Notes under the pieces: model-generated
The model's database searches: none
What the model was told of the DNA's origin: nothing
The model's input: the letters and a program-made list of their open reading frames with translations, nothing else
Source of the DNA: Planctomycetota bacterium
GTDB lineage: Bacteria > Planctomycetota > JAJSAM01 > JAJVHW01
Reading direction: 5' to 3'
Length of the DNA stretch: 46,884 bases
Assembly (NCBI GenBank): GCA_021776825.1
Contig: JAJFFG010000116.1
Location: 1-46,884, forward strand
Translations under genes and position numbers: made by a program
In this document: piece after piece, positions 7,612 to 17,141 of the stretch
How positions within the stretch are numbered: the stretch's first letter is position 1
Layout of the letters: each line of letters starts with the position of its first letter

Positions 7612-10197
7612 ATGCGACGGCGAGCGGTGGGACTTCGATGCGTGGCGGCGGGATCGCTCCTGCTGGTCGCTGCCTCCGCGTTCGCGCAGGACGCGCCTGT
7701 CCGACGCCCGGCCGATCCGTCGGACCCGGACTTCGTGGGCGCCGTGCTGGGCGACAGCTTCTCCGGCCCGAAGATCGGCGACGAGCGCGTGATCTACGCC
7801 GTCGGCGGCCGCGGCCAGCCCGTCTGGATCCGCCAGCCGGGCTTCGAGCTGCGTTGCGAGAGCGTCGTCATCTGGGGCACGGCCGACGAGGAGCGCCTGA
7901 TGGACGCGCTACAGCGTCGCGAGGTCTCCCCGGATGACGCTGTCGTCGCCGACGCCGAGTCGTCAGCTCAGCGCATCCTGGGGCCCGTGCTTCACGCGGT
8001 CTACGCCGAGGGCGAGGTCTTCCTGAAGCGGGGCCGGCAGACGATCCGCGCGGAGCGCGTGCTGGTCGACTTCCAGAAGGGCCATGCGTTCATGGTCGAT
8101 GCCGAACTCTCTGGCGCCTTCGGGCGGGCTGGAGGCAAAGAGATCCCGCTCAGCGTGCGGGCCGGCGTGGTCCGCGGCGTCGCTGAGAACCGCTATCGGG
8201 CTGAGGACGCTACGTTCACGACCGTCACCCAGGGCCGACCGCACTGGGCGTTCTCGACGAGCTCGCTCGAGGTCGACTTCACGCAGGAGTACGTGGGCTT
8301 CGAGACCGGCTGGTGGCCGCAGGTGCGCGCGTCGACGCTCGTCGGAGACGACACCCCGATCCTCGTCCTGCCCAAGATGCTCGGGCGCACGTTCGAGGTC
8401 CGTCCGTTGCGGGACATCGACATCGGTAGCTCGAGCCGCTTCGGCACCAAGGTCGGGCTCATCTGGGGCGATGACCTGAAGAACGCCGACGACGAGAAGG
8501 TCGGCTCCTGGCGCCTCCACACCGATCACCTCACCCGTCGCGGAAACGGGATCGGCACCGAACTGCGCTTCGAGGGTGACCCGGCCGGTCCGCGTGATGC
8601 GACCGACGAGGCGTGGATCGACGCCTTCTACCAGCACGACACGGCGGGCTCCGACGGCTACAGCGAGCGCCCGTTCGACGGTCTCGTCGGTGGCGGTACG
8701 CCGGACGACCGCGGTCGGATCGGTGCGGGCTTCCGCTACCACGGCCGCGACGGCGGGCTCGTCCCGGAGGGCTGGCGCCTCGACGGCCAGCTCGGCTACT
8801 GGAGCGACCGGGGCTACATCCCCGAATACGAGCGCGCGCTCGCGACCACCAAGAAGCAGCAGGAGACGTTCCTCAGTGCCCGTCGCATCTGGGGCAACGA
8901 GGGCGTCAGCATTCTCGCGTCGTACCGACTCAACGGCGAGACGGCGGCGCTCGCTCGCGATCCGATCGACCTGATCCAGACGGACTACGCAGTGGAGAGC
9001 GAGTACCTGCCGTCGGTCACGTACCACGTCATCAACGAGCCCATCCTCGGCGTCGAGGACACGGGGTTCGCGCCGCTCAATCTGTCCGTTCAGGCGAGCG
9101 CGGCGCAGGCCCGACTCCGATACGACGACCTGACGCTCTCGGTGCTGGACCGCGCGATCGGATACCGCCCGGAACGCATCCTGCGCGGCGACGTCGAGAC
9201 GCGCGTCACCGCTCCGTTCGACCTCGGTCCCGTGCACGTCAACCCTGCGTTCGGCGGGTCGTTCATGGGGGTCGACGAGACGAACGGCTTCGCGACGGGC
9301 AGCCGCTTCGTGGACGACGACGGCTCCGAGGATCGCTACTCCGGTTTCTGGGGCCTGCGCCTCGGCAGTGAGGTCCACCGGCTCTACGACGTGAACAACA
9401 CGACGCTCGGGTTGAACGGTCTGCGTCACGTGATCTCGGCCGACACGCAGTACTTCGATCGCTTCGAGGTGAGTGACGTCGACGGCACGTTCCAGGTGAA
9501 CGACCTGATCGACGAACTCGACGAGGTGCAGATCGGGACCGTGCGTCTGCGCAACCGCCTGCAGACCAAGCGCGACGGCGAGATCGTCGATTGGATCGAC
9601 GTCGAGACCCGCTTCCTGCACTTCTTCGACGAGTTCCGCGCACAGCCCACGCCGCTGTCGCTGCGCCAGGATCTGCCCATGCCGCTGCAGCGGCTCGACT
9701 TCCCGGGTGAGGATCGCTTCGCGGGCCAGATTCGCGACGGCGCGTCGTACCACCAGCACCGAGTCCGTTGGCGCGTTCTGCCCGAGCTCTGGCTCGTGGG
9801 CGAGGGCGACTACGACATGCAGGATCGCGCCTGGGAGACCACTCTCGGCGGCGCACGCTGGTTCATGAGCGAGCGGCTCTCCGTGTACGTCGGGCGTCGC
9901 ACGATCGTGAAGGACTCACGGATCTGGACGCTGCGCGGCGACTACCAGCTCTCGAACAAGTGGGCGGTCTCGGTCCAGCAGCAGGAGAACACGCGCAACG
10001 ACGAGCGCTTCGACACGCGCGTCACTCTGCGGCGCCGGGCGCACGACTACACGATCGCGTTGGAGCTCGACAGCGACAACCAACTCGACGAGACGTCGAT
10101 CTCGTTCGCGCTCTACCCGTCGCTCTGGCTCGGCTCGAAGAAGGACGCGATCGCTGTCAAGCCGCTCGATTACGCCGCCAAGCGGTGGTACCGGTGA
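7612..10197 (+). CDS. lptD: LptD/OstA-like outer-membrane LPS-assembly protein
   Basis: The 861-aa protein has a signal peptide (about 1-27, ending ASAFA-QD). Next comes an OstA/LptA-like N-terminal region of about 150 residues with AVYAEGEVFLKRGRQTIRAE, and then a long part rich in alternating aromatic and polar beta-strand patterns, typical of a large outer-membrane barrel. LptD inserts lipopolysaccharide into the outer leaflet. The domain order and the N-terminal LptA-like stretch fit; sequence identity to well-studied LptD is low by eye, so the symbol is tentative. I chose the ATG at 7612 because GGGAGG sits just before it and a signal peptide begins there; an upstream ATG at 7573 has neither. 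It overlaps coaD by four bases (GTGA), so translation is probably coupled. Confidence 0.7.
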   Translation: MRRRAVGLRCVAAGSLLLVAASAFAQDAPVRRPADPSDPDFVGAVLGDSFSGPKIGDERVIYAVGGRGQPVWIRQPGFELRCESVVIWGTADEERLMDALQRREVSPDDAVVADAESSAQRILGPVLHAVYAEGEVFLKRGRQTIRAERVLVDFQKGHAFMVDAELSGAFGRAGGKEIPLSVRAGVVRGVAENRYRAEDATFTTVTQGRPHWAFSTSSLEVDFTQEYVGFETGWWPQVRASTLVGDDTPILVLPKMLGRTFEVRPLRDIDIGSSSRFGTKVGLIWGDDLKNADDEKVGSWRLHTDHLTRRGNGIGTELRFEGDPAGPRDATDEAWIDAFYQHDTAGSDGYSERPFDGLVGGGTPDDRGRIGAGFRYHGRDGGLVPEGWRLDGQLGYWSDRGYIPEYERALATTKKQQETFLSARRIWGNEGVSILASYRLNGETAALARDPIDLIQTDYAVESEYLPSVTYHVINEPILGVEDTGFAPLNLSVQASAAQARLRYDDLTLSVLDRAIGYRPERILRGDVETRVTAPFDLGPVHVNPAFGGSFMGVDETNGFATGSRFVDDDGSEDRYSGFWGLRLGSEVHRLYDVNNTTLGLNGLRHVISADTQYFDRFEVSDVDGTFQVNDLIDELDEVQIGTVRLRNRLQTKRDGEIVDWIDVETRFLHFFDEFRAQPTPLSLRQDLPMPLQRLDFPGEDRFAGQIRDGASYHQHRVRWRVLPELWLVGEGDYDMQDRAWETTLGGARWFMSERLSVYVGRRTIVKDSRIWTLRGDYQLSNKWAVSVQQQENTRNDERFDTRVTLRRRAHDYTIALELDSDNQLDETSISFALYPSLWLGSKKDAIAVKPLDYAAKRWYR

Positions 10198-10676
10198 GGC
10201 ACGCTCTCTACCCCGGCACGTTCGATCCGCTGACGTTCGGTCACCTTGATCTCATCGAACGCGGCGCGCGGTTGTTCGACCGTCTCACCGTCGGCGTCGC
10301 CACGAACTCGCAGAAGACACCGCTGTTCACGGCGGACGAGCGTGTCGCGATGCTCGCGCGCCACACGGCGTCGCTCGCGAATGTCGACGTCGTGTCGTTC
10401 GGCGGACTCGTCGTCGACTACGCGCGCAAGAACGGCTGCGGCGCTCTGCTGCGCGGCCTGCGCACGGTCACGGACTTTGAGAACGAGTACCAGATGGCGC
10501 TCACGAACCGCGCCCTCGAGCCGGACGTCGACACGGTCTTCGTCATGCCGTCCCAGGAGTACGCGTTCCTCTCGAGCTCGCTGATCAAGGAGGTCATCCG
10601 CAACGGCGGCGATGCCTCCCGGTGGTTGCCGGCCGACGTGAACGACGCGGTCGTGGCGCGGCTCCGCACGCCGTAG
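10194..10676 (+). CDS. coaD: pantetheine-phosphate adenylyltransferase
   Basis: The 160-aa protein transfers AMP from ATP to 4'-phosphopantetheine, making dephospho-CoA, the fourth step of CoA synthesis, in the cytosol. The nucleotidyltransferase signature YPGTFDPLTFGH (6-17) is present; the central LLRGLRTVTDFENEYQMA (about 88-105) and the C-terminal LSSSLIKEVIRNGGD are family hallmarks. Length is exactly usual. The GTG start shares its TGA with the lptD-like stop, so it probably relies on coupling to that gene. Confidence 0.95.
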   Translation: MRHALYPGTFDPLTFGHLDLIERGARLFDRLTVGVATNSQKTPLFTADERVAMLARHTASLANVDVVSFGGLVVDYARKNGCGALLRGLRTVTDFENEYQMALTNRALEPDVDTVFVMPSQEYAFLSSSLIKEVIRNGGDASRWLPADVNDAVVARLRTP

Positions 10677-10713
10677 GTCCGCGACGCGCGACGGACTGCC
10701 CGGGACACCGTAC

Positions 10714-10735
10714 GGGCGGATCTCCCGATCCGCCC
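10714..10735. terminator. REP-like palindrome 1, probable terminator of lptD-coaD
   Basis: GGGCGGATC (10714-10722) pairs perfectly with GATCCGCCC (10727-10735) around the loop TCCC. It begins 38 bases after the coaD stop. The same nine-base stem recurs at 11447-11468 in opposite orientation, judged by the flanking CGTA and CGCG. Repeat nature is seen; terminator function is inferred from position. Confidence 0.6.
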
Positions 10736-10743
10736 CGCGAGGC

Positions 10744-10940
10744 GGTCACGTCGATTGCTAGCGGTTGGTTGGTGACGCGCATCGGGGGATGCGGCAATCG
10801 CCGTGCCTCGCATGTTTCTGGTCGGCTCCGCGGCTGCGTCAGCTCTCACGCGAGGGCCGCCCCCTCGGTCGCAGCCTTGCGTGGGCCTCATTCCCCCGCG
10901 TCACGGCGCTTGCGCTGACGCGCAACCGCCGCGCCCCGGG
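10744..10940. repeat. tandem repeat copy A (~197 bp)
   Basis: It starts GTCACGTCGAT and ends CGCCGCGCCCCGGG, and is followed head-to-tail by copy B. Shared blocks include GGTTGGTGACGC, CGGCAATCGCCG, CTGGTCGGCTCCGCGGCTG and the 3' block TTGCGCTGACGCGCAACC. The 3' block folds: CGGCG (10904-10908) with CGCCG (10927-10931), TTGCGC (10910-10915) with GCGCAA (10920-10925), loop TGAC. A diverged copy lies at 46641-46804. Confidence 0.85.
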
Positions 10941-11136
10941 GTCACGTCGATGGCTGGTCGTAGGTTGGTGACGCATATCGGGACATGCGGCAATCGCCGC
11001 GCCTCCCATGTCTCTGGTCGGCTCCGCGGCTGTGGCCCCCGGTCTAGCGAGAGCGCATCCCCTCGGTCACAGCCTTGCGTGGCCTCGTTCCCCGCGTCAC
11101 GGCGCTTGCGCTGACGCGCAACCGCCGCGCCCCGGG
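10941..11136. repeat. tandem repeat copy B (~196 bp)
   Basis: The second unit differs from copy A by scattered substitutions and a few small gaps, most in the middle third. The 3' hairpin (11100-11127) is identical to that in copy A. Both ends match the ends of copy A. Confidence 0.85.
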
Positions 11137-11190
11137 TGAGGATCCGGGTGGGTGTCGTCTCCTCCGATCCAACGGGTCGGCTTCGTCAAC

Positions 11191-11227
11191 GGCGCCGTAG
11201 GGGCGGGGCCCCTGGCCCGCCCGCGCC
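11191..11227. repeat. REP-like palindrome 2 (diverged)
   Basis: GGGCGGG (11201-11207) pairs with CCCGCCC (11216-11222), and the flanking GGCGC (11191-11195) with GCGCC (11223-11227). The flank CGTAGGGGCGG on the left and CCGCCCGCGCC on the right match those of palindromes 1 and 3, so it is a member of the same family with an altered centre. Confidence 0.55.
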
Positions 11228-11446
11228 GGCGCGGTTCCGCTCGATCCCACCGCATCGTCGGCGCTCTGCGGACGGGCACGGTGGATCGGGCGGCCACGGG
11301 CGAGGGCCGTCGATGCCGGGGGAGGTTCTTCGGGAGACGCCGGTCTTCGGGAGGTCACGGAACTCGTCCGGTGACTGACCGCATGACCAGGGTCGTTCGC
11401 GGTGCGCCATCGGACCCGCCGTGAGCGCGCGCAACCCAGTCGGCGC

Positions 11447-11468
11447 GGGCGGATCAGGAGATCCGCCC
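11447..11468. terminator. REP-like palindrome 3, probable terminator of the minus-strand opp operon
   Basis: GGGCGGATC (11447-11455) pairs with GATCCGCCC (11460-11468), loop AGGA. It lies 28 bases downstream of the oppC-like stop on the minus strand. Read on that strand it has the same order as palindrome 1: CGTAGG before the stem, CGCG after it. Confidence 0.6.
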
Positions 11469-11495
11469 CTACGAGCAGAAGGGAGGAGACGAGGA

Positions 11496-12800
11496 CTACT
11501 CGTCCTCGTCCCCACCCTTCTGCCGCCGATCGATGACGGCCTTCGGGTCGGCTGCGTCGCGCAGGCCGTCGCCGAGGAAGTTGAAGGCCATCACGGCGAG
11601 GAAGATGAAGAAGCCGGGGGCGATGACCCAGGGCTGCTCGACGAGGTAGGACGTCTCCTGCGCGTCGCGCAGAAGGTTGCCCCACGAGGCCTCGGGGTCC
11701 TGGATGCCCAGGCCGAGGAACGAGAGCGCGACCTCGCCGAGGATGTAGTACGGGATGCTCAGCGTGGCCGTGACGATCGCGAACGAGAACGTGTTCGGCA
11801 GGATGTGGCGCACCACGATCTGGAGCGTCGGCACGCCGCATGCGCGCGCAGCCACGACGTACTCGTTCTCCTTGATCGAGAGCCCCATGCCACGGATCAC
11901 GCGGCTGATGGACGCCCAGTAGACGAACGCCAGCACCATGACGATCATCAGGTAGATCTCGCTGCTCGAGAGGGGACTGCCGTCTGCGTGTTCGATGCCG
12001 CGCAGCACTCCCCCGACGACGATGATCAGGTAGAGCCCCGGGACCGCGAGGATCACCTCGACGATGCGCTGGAAGACAAAGTCGAACCAGCCTCCGAAGT
12101 AGCCGCTCAGGCCGCCGAAGAGCATGCCGAGCGACATGGAGATCAGCACGCCGATGAGACCCACGGAGAGGCTGATCTGTCCGCCGAACAGCAGACGTGA
12201 GAGCAGATCGCGTCCCTGCGCGTCGCTCCCGAAGAGGAACACGTGCGCGGTGCCGTCGAGGTCCGGCGGGGTGTCCACGCCGAACAGGTGCCAGCGGCTC
12301 TCGATGGGCAGCACGCCGAGCAGACTGAACACCTCGTGCGGTGTCTCCGACTGCACGAAGAACTTCACCGGCAGACTGATGTCGCGGTCTTCGGCACGCA
12401 TGTACGTGCGCTCGCCATACTCGTCGCGGAACTCGATCTCGACGAGCGGGTGAACGTGCGGACGGAGCGTGAAGTCGCCTTCCTGATCGTGGAAGTGCAC
12501 GCCGCCCTCGAGCCACGTCCACTGGCGCTCGAGGATCGTGACGGTCTGCTCCGGGCGGACCTTTGACGGCATCTCTCGCTCGGAAGCCGTGTAGCCGCCG
12601 AGGACCATGGGGGCGGCTCGGCTCGCATCGCGGTCGCCGGCGTCGTACTCGTACGGCGACAGGAAGCCAGCGAAGCACGAGATGGAGTAGAGGATCACGA
12701 GGATCACGAGACCCACGACCGCTACGCGGTTGTGCAGCAGCCGGATCCACAGCATGTGCCATGGGCCAGGGCTCTTCTTCAGACTCGCGGGCGCGCTCAC
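11496..12800 (-). CDS. peptide-type ABC transporter permease, OppC/DppC family (system 1)
   Basis: The 434-aa inner-membrane protein is well above the usual ~300 aa. After TM1 (about 20-45) there is a periplasmic insertion of about 130 residues rich in charged and aromatic residues (for example ERQWTWLEGGVHFHDQEGDF). The canonical OppC core then begins with FLFGSDAQGRDLLSRLLFGG and continues through the permease motif (about 290-330, MGLSIKENEYVVAARACGVP) to LGDGLRDAADPK. It pairs with the upstream OppB-like gene to form the pore; substrates are probably di- or oligopeptides but cannot be told. The start is the GTG at 12800, which overlaps the oppB-like TGA by four bases; an in-frame GTG at 12827 lies inside that gene. 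Last gene of the operon. Confidence 0.88.
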   Translation of the reverse strand: MSAPASLKKSPGPWHMLWIRLLHNRVAVVGLVILVILYSISCFAGFLSPYEYDAGDRDASRAAPMVLGGYTASEREMPSKVRPEQTVTILERQWTWLEGGVHFHDQEGDFTLRPHVHPLVEIEFRDEYGERTYMRAEDRDISLPVKFFVQSETPHEVFSLLGVLPIESRWHLFGVDTPPDLDGTAHVFLFGSDAQGRDLLSRLLFGGQISLSVGLIGVLISMSLGMLFGGLSGYFGGWFDFVFQRIVEVILAVPGLYLIIVVGGVLRGIEHADGSPLSSSEIYLMIVMVLAFVYWASISRVIRGMGLSIKENEYVVAARACGVPTLQIVVRHILPNTFSFAIVTATLSIPYYILGEVALSFLGLGIQDPEASWGNLLRDAQETSYLVEQPWVIAPGFFIFLAVMAFNFLGDGLRDAADPKAVIDRRQKGGDEDE

Positions 12801-13975
12801 TCGAGCCGGATCCTCGGGTCGGCCCACGCCAGCAGGATGTCCGCGATCAGGTTGCCCATGACGAGCATCAGCGCGGCCACGAGTACCGCGGCCATCACAA
12901 GCGGTTCGTCACGGGCGAACACGGCATCGACCACGACTCGGGCGAGCCCGGGCCAGTTCATGACGACCTCGACGAGGAACGAGCCGGAGAGCAGGCCTGC
13001 GATGCTGAACCCGAGCAACGTGAGCAGCGGGTTGATCGCATTGCGGAGCGCGTGCTTGTAGATGACGGTGCGGTTGGAGAGTCCCTTGGCGCGCGCCGTG
13101 CGCACGTAGTCGGCCGACAGCGTCTCGACCATCTGTCCGCGCATCTGTCGCATGTAGCCGGCGAGGCCGCGCAGCCCGACGACCGACGCCGGGAGCGCCA
13201 GGTGGTGCAGACGGTCTACGGTCTTCCCCCAGAACGTCATCTCGTCCCACTTGACGAGATCACGCATGCCGCCGACGGGGAACCACCCGCTGTAGTAGGC
13301 GAAGAGCATCGCGAGCAGCGCCAGGAACACCGATGGGATCGACAGGCCGAGGTAGGCGACGCCGCCGCAGATGTAGTCGATCATGCTGTTCGGCCGGACG
13401 CCGCTCCACACGCCGAGCGGGATCGAGAGCCCCCACGCGATGAGCAGCGCGATCAGCGACAACGTGAGCGTGTTCGACATCCGGTCGAAGATCACGGAGC
13501 GCACGCTGGCCTTGTACTGGAAGCTCTCGCCGAGGTCGCCGACACAGACGTTCCCCACCCAAGCGAAGAAGCCGCGTACCCAACCGACCCAGCGGTACAC
13601 CTCGCCGCGCTCGGTGATCGTGTACTGGTCTCCGCTGCCGACAGGCCACTCGAAGCGCTTCAGATCCTGCTGGAACTCGACCGCGCTCGCCGGGGCGCCA
13701 CCGACGACGAGCGTCCCCGCGGCGTCGAAGGAGTAGTCGGTGCCACCCAGCGTGAACGTACCGAAGCGGTCCTCGCGCTTCTCCGCCTTGACCGGGATCA
13801 CGCGTCCGGCGCTCGCACGCAGACTCATCACGTAGTCCTGCGAGACCTTCGGGTCCTCCTCGAGGCGCGTGAAGTAGTCACCGCCCGAGAGATGCAGGAG
13901 CGCGAACGTGAAGAAGCTGATCACCAGCAGGAGCGGTGGCAGCGAGAGCAGCCGACGGAGCAGGAACGTGAGCAC
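12797..13975 (-). CDS. peptide-type ABC transporter permease, OppB/DppB family (system 1)
   Basis: The 392-aa membrane protein (family usually 305-340) begins with the typical RRLLSLPPLLLVISFFTF first span. Between LRASAGR (about 58) and the conserved WVGNVCVGDLGESF (about 138) it carries an extra ~70 residues that look beta-rich and soluble. The rest is canonical, with the EAA-type loop METLSADYVRTARAKGL and the ending LADPRIRLE. GTG start at 13975, six bases after the binding-protein stop. The middle gene of a three-gene minus-strand operon, translationally coupled to oppC. Confidence 0.88.
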   Translation of the reverse strand: MLTFLLRRLLSLPPLLLVISFFTFALLHLSGGDYFTRLEEDPKVSQDYVMSLRASAGRVIPVKAEKREDRFGTFTLGGTDYSFDAAGTLVVGGAPASAVEFQQDLKRFEWPVGSGDQYTITERGEVYRWVGWVRGFFAWVGNVCVGDLGESFQYKASVRSVIFDRMSNTLTLSLIALLIAWGLSIPLGVWSGVRPNSMIDYICGGVAYLGLSIPSVFLALLAMLFAYYSGWFPVGGMRDLVKWDEMTFWGKTVDRLHHLALPASVVGLRGLAGYMRQMRGQMVETLSADYVRTARAKGLSNRTVIYKHALRNAINPLLTLLGFSIAGLLSGSFLVEVVMNWPGLARVVVDAVFARDEPLVMAAVLVAALMLVMGNLIADILLAWADPRIRLE

Positions 13976-13981
13976 GGCGGT

Positions 13982-15907
13982 CTACCTGCCGTCGATCCAG
14001 ATCTCCTCGACGTTGTGCCACGTGTTCGGGCGCAACAGGCTGGGCTTCAGGTTCCGCAGAGTGGGCTTCGACGCCGCGTACGCATTCGCACTGTAGAGGT
14101 AGAGGATCGGCAGCCCGGCCGCGTGGTGGTCCAGGTACTTCTTCCAGATCGGCGCTCGCTTCTCGTCGAGCGGCTGGCCGGCCATCTCGTCGAGCAGCGC
14201 GTCGGCGATGCGCTCCCACTCGTTCGCGGGCTCCGGCTGCATCGGATACCAGACGTGCAGGCGCCCCTTCGACAGGTGGATGTTCTTGCCGTAGAGCGGG
14301 TCGGGCGGCACGGCCGAGCCCCAACCGAGGAGCATGACCTCCCACCCGTGGCCGTCCTCGAGCTCGTGCACGAGTTCCTGGAAGTTCACCGGCTTGGTGT
14401 TCGCCTCGATGCCCACCGCGGCCCAGTCGGCCTTCAACTGACCGAGCACCTTCACGCGCGTCGGGTTCTCGACGTTCGTCGTCAGCTCGATAATCACGCG
14501 TTGGCCGTTCGGCGTCTCGCGCTTGCCGTCACCGTCGGTGTCCTTCAGGCCGATCTGGTCCAGCAGGGCGTTCGCCTTGTCGACGTCGTACTCGGTCCGT
14601 TCGTGGTCCTGGAACCACTGCTCGTTGCCGGGGCTCGTCGGGCCGTAGATCGCCTCCCCGCGCCCGTTCAGCATGAGCTTCACGAGGTTCTCGCGGTCCG
14701 TTGCGTGGCTCATGGCGCGCCGGAAGCGCACGTCCTGGAACAGCTTCGCCTTGTACGGCTCGACGTACGGCGTTCCGTCCTCCGCCTTGCCCGGGTGCTG
14801 GTTGAACGAGATCCAGTTCGTGTTGAGCGAGAGCCCGAGACGGTGCACGACGAAGTCGCCCTTCGTCTCGCCCTCCTTCAGCCGGTCGTAGTCCGCCGGC
14901 GGGATGTCGGTGACGGTGTCGAAGTCGCCATTGAGGAACGAGAGAGTGCGCGTGGACAGGTCCTTGTAGAGCAGCACCATGGCGCGATCGACGTAGGGCA
15001 GCCGCACACCGTTCGTGTCCTCGACCCAGTAGTAGGGGTTGCGCTCGTACACGATGCGCTCTGCGCCCGCGTACTCGACGACGTTGAACGGTCCGCAGCC
15101 GACGACCTCCGTCAGGTCGCCGTTGGCGGCCATGGCCCGGTTGTACGAGGGGTCGTCACCCGACACCGAGTCGGCCCACTTGTGCTTCGGCACGATGAAG
15201 ATGCCGCCGCAGTACGTCAAGAGCAGCGCGTTCACGACGGGCAGTTCCATGCGCACGGTGTGGTCGTCGAGCGCCGTCACAGTCGGGAACGGCGTGTCGC
15301 CGATGCGGAACCCGTCCTTGTCACTGCTCCTGATCTTGTCGTTGAACAGGACGTCCATGAACGTGAAGACCACGTCGTGGGCCGTCAGCGGCGCGCCATC
15401 GCTCCACTTCAGCCCCTTGCGCATGTGGAACGTCCAGGTCAGGTAGTCGTCGCTGACCTCCCACTTGTGGGCGAGCGCGGGGCCCATCTCCCACTTGTGG
15501 TTGTCGTACGTGACGAGCCCAGAGAAGCAGAGGGAGACCAGCTCGTTCTCGGTCGCGGTGTTCGAGACGGTCGGGTTGAACGTCGCCACCTCGCCGACGG
15601 AGGCCCAGGTCAGCGTGCCGCCGTACTTGCCGGTGACGTCCGAGACGTCAGGCGGTTCGACCGTCAGGGGCTGAATCGCCACCTTGGGCGTCCCCGCGTC
15701 GCTCTTCGCCACTGCCGGCGTCGAGTCTCCTTCTCCCGTATCGACGTGTCGTCGGCTCGCCGGATCCTGCGTGCTGCTGGGAGTCGAGGGCGTCGACTTC
15801 CCGGAGTCATCTGTGGTCGAGCCCGAGTCACCGCACGAGGCGGCCCCCAAGACGGGGAGCAGGGCGGCGAGCAGCGCGGCGGCGCGAACGAGGCAGCGTG
15901 CGGACAT
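13982..15907 (-). CDS. peptide ABC transporter substrate-binding lipoprotein (SBP family 5, system 1)
   Basis: The 641-aa exported protein has a signal sequence ending VLGAASC, a plausible though weak lipobox (Cys25), so it may be anchored to the inner membrane. A Ser/Thr/Asp-rich linker of about 65 residues precedes the SBP_bac_5 fold, whose signature region TFHMRKGLKWSDGAPLTAHDVVF is clear. Family members capture peptides, nickel-peptide complexes or glycosides and hand them to OppB/OppC. Length is on the long side. The ATG at 15907 has GGAG in front. First gene of the minus operon, whose ATPases are probably the two divergent genes at 16092-18220. Confidence 0.9.
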   Translation of the reverse strand: MSARCLVRAAALLAALLPVLGAASCGDSGSTTDDSGKSTPSTPSSTQDPASRRHVDTGEGDSTPAVAKSDAGTPKVAIQPLTVEPPDVSDVTGKYGGTLTWASVGEVATFNPTVSNTATENELVSLCFSGLVTYDNHKWEMGPALAHKWEVSDDYLTWTFHMRKGLKWSDGAPLTAHDVVFTFMDVLFNDKIRSSDKDGFRIGDTPFPTVTALDDHTVRMELPVVNALLLTYCGGIFIVPKHKWADSVSGDDPSYNRAMAANGDLTEVVGCGPFNVVEYAGAERIVYERNPYYWVEDTNGVRLPYVDRAMVLLYKDLSTRTLSFLNGDFDTVTDIPPADYDRLKEGETKGDFVVHRLGLSLNTNWISFNQHPGKAEDGTPYVEPYKAKLFQDVRFRRAMSHATDRENLVKLMLNGRGEAIYGPTSPGNEQWFQDHERTEYDVDKANALLDQIGLKDTDGDGKRETPNGQRVIIELTTNVENPTRVKVLGQLKADWAAVGIEANTKPVNFQELVHELEDGHGWEVMLLGWGSAVPPDPLYGKNIHLSKGRLHVWYPMQPEPANEWERIADALLDEMAGQPLDEKRAPIWKKYLDHHAAGLPILYLYSANAYAASKPTLRNLKPSLLRPNTWHNVEEIWIDGR

Positions 15908-16091
15908 CGGGCTCTCCAGGGGGCATGACAGGTCCGGAACGCGCGACTGTACACGCCCTGGTGTGCCAGTTCGCAGGCTGGAGGGAGGGCCGGGAACAGG
16001 CGCGCTCCGGGGTCGCCCGTTCGCTATCCTTGCGACCCCGACCCGGCGGAGTCTCCGTCGGGCGACGTGACCTGTACGGAAGGACGTCTTC
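15908..16091. promoter_or_regulatory. divergent promoter region of ABC system 1
   Basis: These 184 bases separate the binding-protein gene (-) from the ATPase genes (+), so both promoters must lie here. TATCCT at 16025-16030 is a candidate plus-strand -10 with no convincing -35. I see no clear operator palindrome. Control from one shared region would keep the two halves of the transporter co-expressed. Confidence 0.4.

Positions 16092-17137
<1,046 letters not shown>

Positions 17138-17141
<4 letters not shown>

Larger units (their letters stand above)
10677..11495. other. gene-free repeat island between convergent operons
   Basis: These 819 bases separate the coaD and oppC-like stops. I see no credible gene: all open frames are low-complexity GC frames repeated between the copies. 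It holds two tandem ~197-bp repeats (10744-11136), three palindromes of one family (10714-10735, 11191-11227, 11447-11468), and about 220 bp (11228-11446) in which I see nothing. The outer palindromes lie 38 and 28 bases beyond the two stop codons and may serve as terminators. Confidence 0.75.

Noticed and set aside
7963..9759. 598-codon minus-strand open frame inside the lptD-like gene
   Set aside because: No motif or start signal; the plus frame has a signal peptide, ribosome-binding site and coupling to coaD.
10744..11136. Possible small repeated proteins in the tandem repeats
   Set aside because: Open frames change between the copies, lack ribosome-binding sites and have no protein-level conservation beyond the DNA repeat. 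The conserved hairpin explains the similarity better.
10714..11468. Insertion sequence or MITE bounded by the two outer inverted palindromes
   Set aside because: Each end is itself a palindrome, no target-site duplication is visible, and no transposase lies between. A third family member inside fits dispersed REP elements better.
12563..15928. Very long plus-strand open frame (1121 codons) opposite the minus-strand opp operon
   Set aside because: It is antisense to three clearly recognisable transporter genes. Its product is Arg/Asp/Val/Glu-rich without motifs, as expected from the complement of GC-rich codons.
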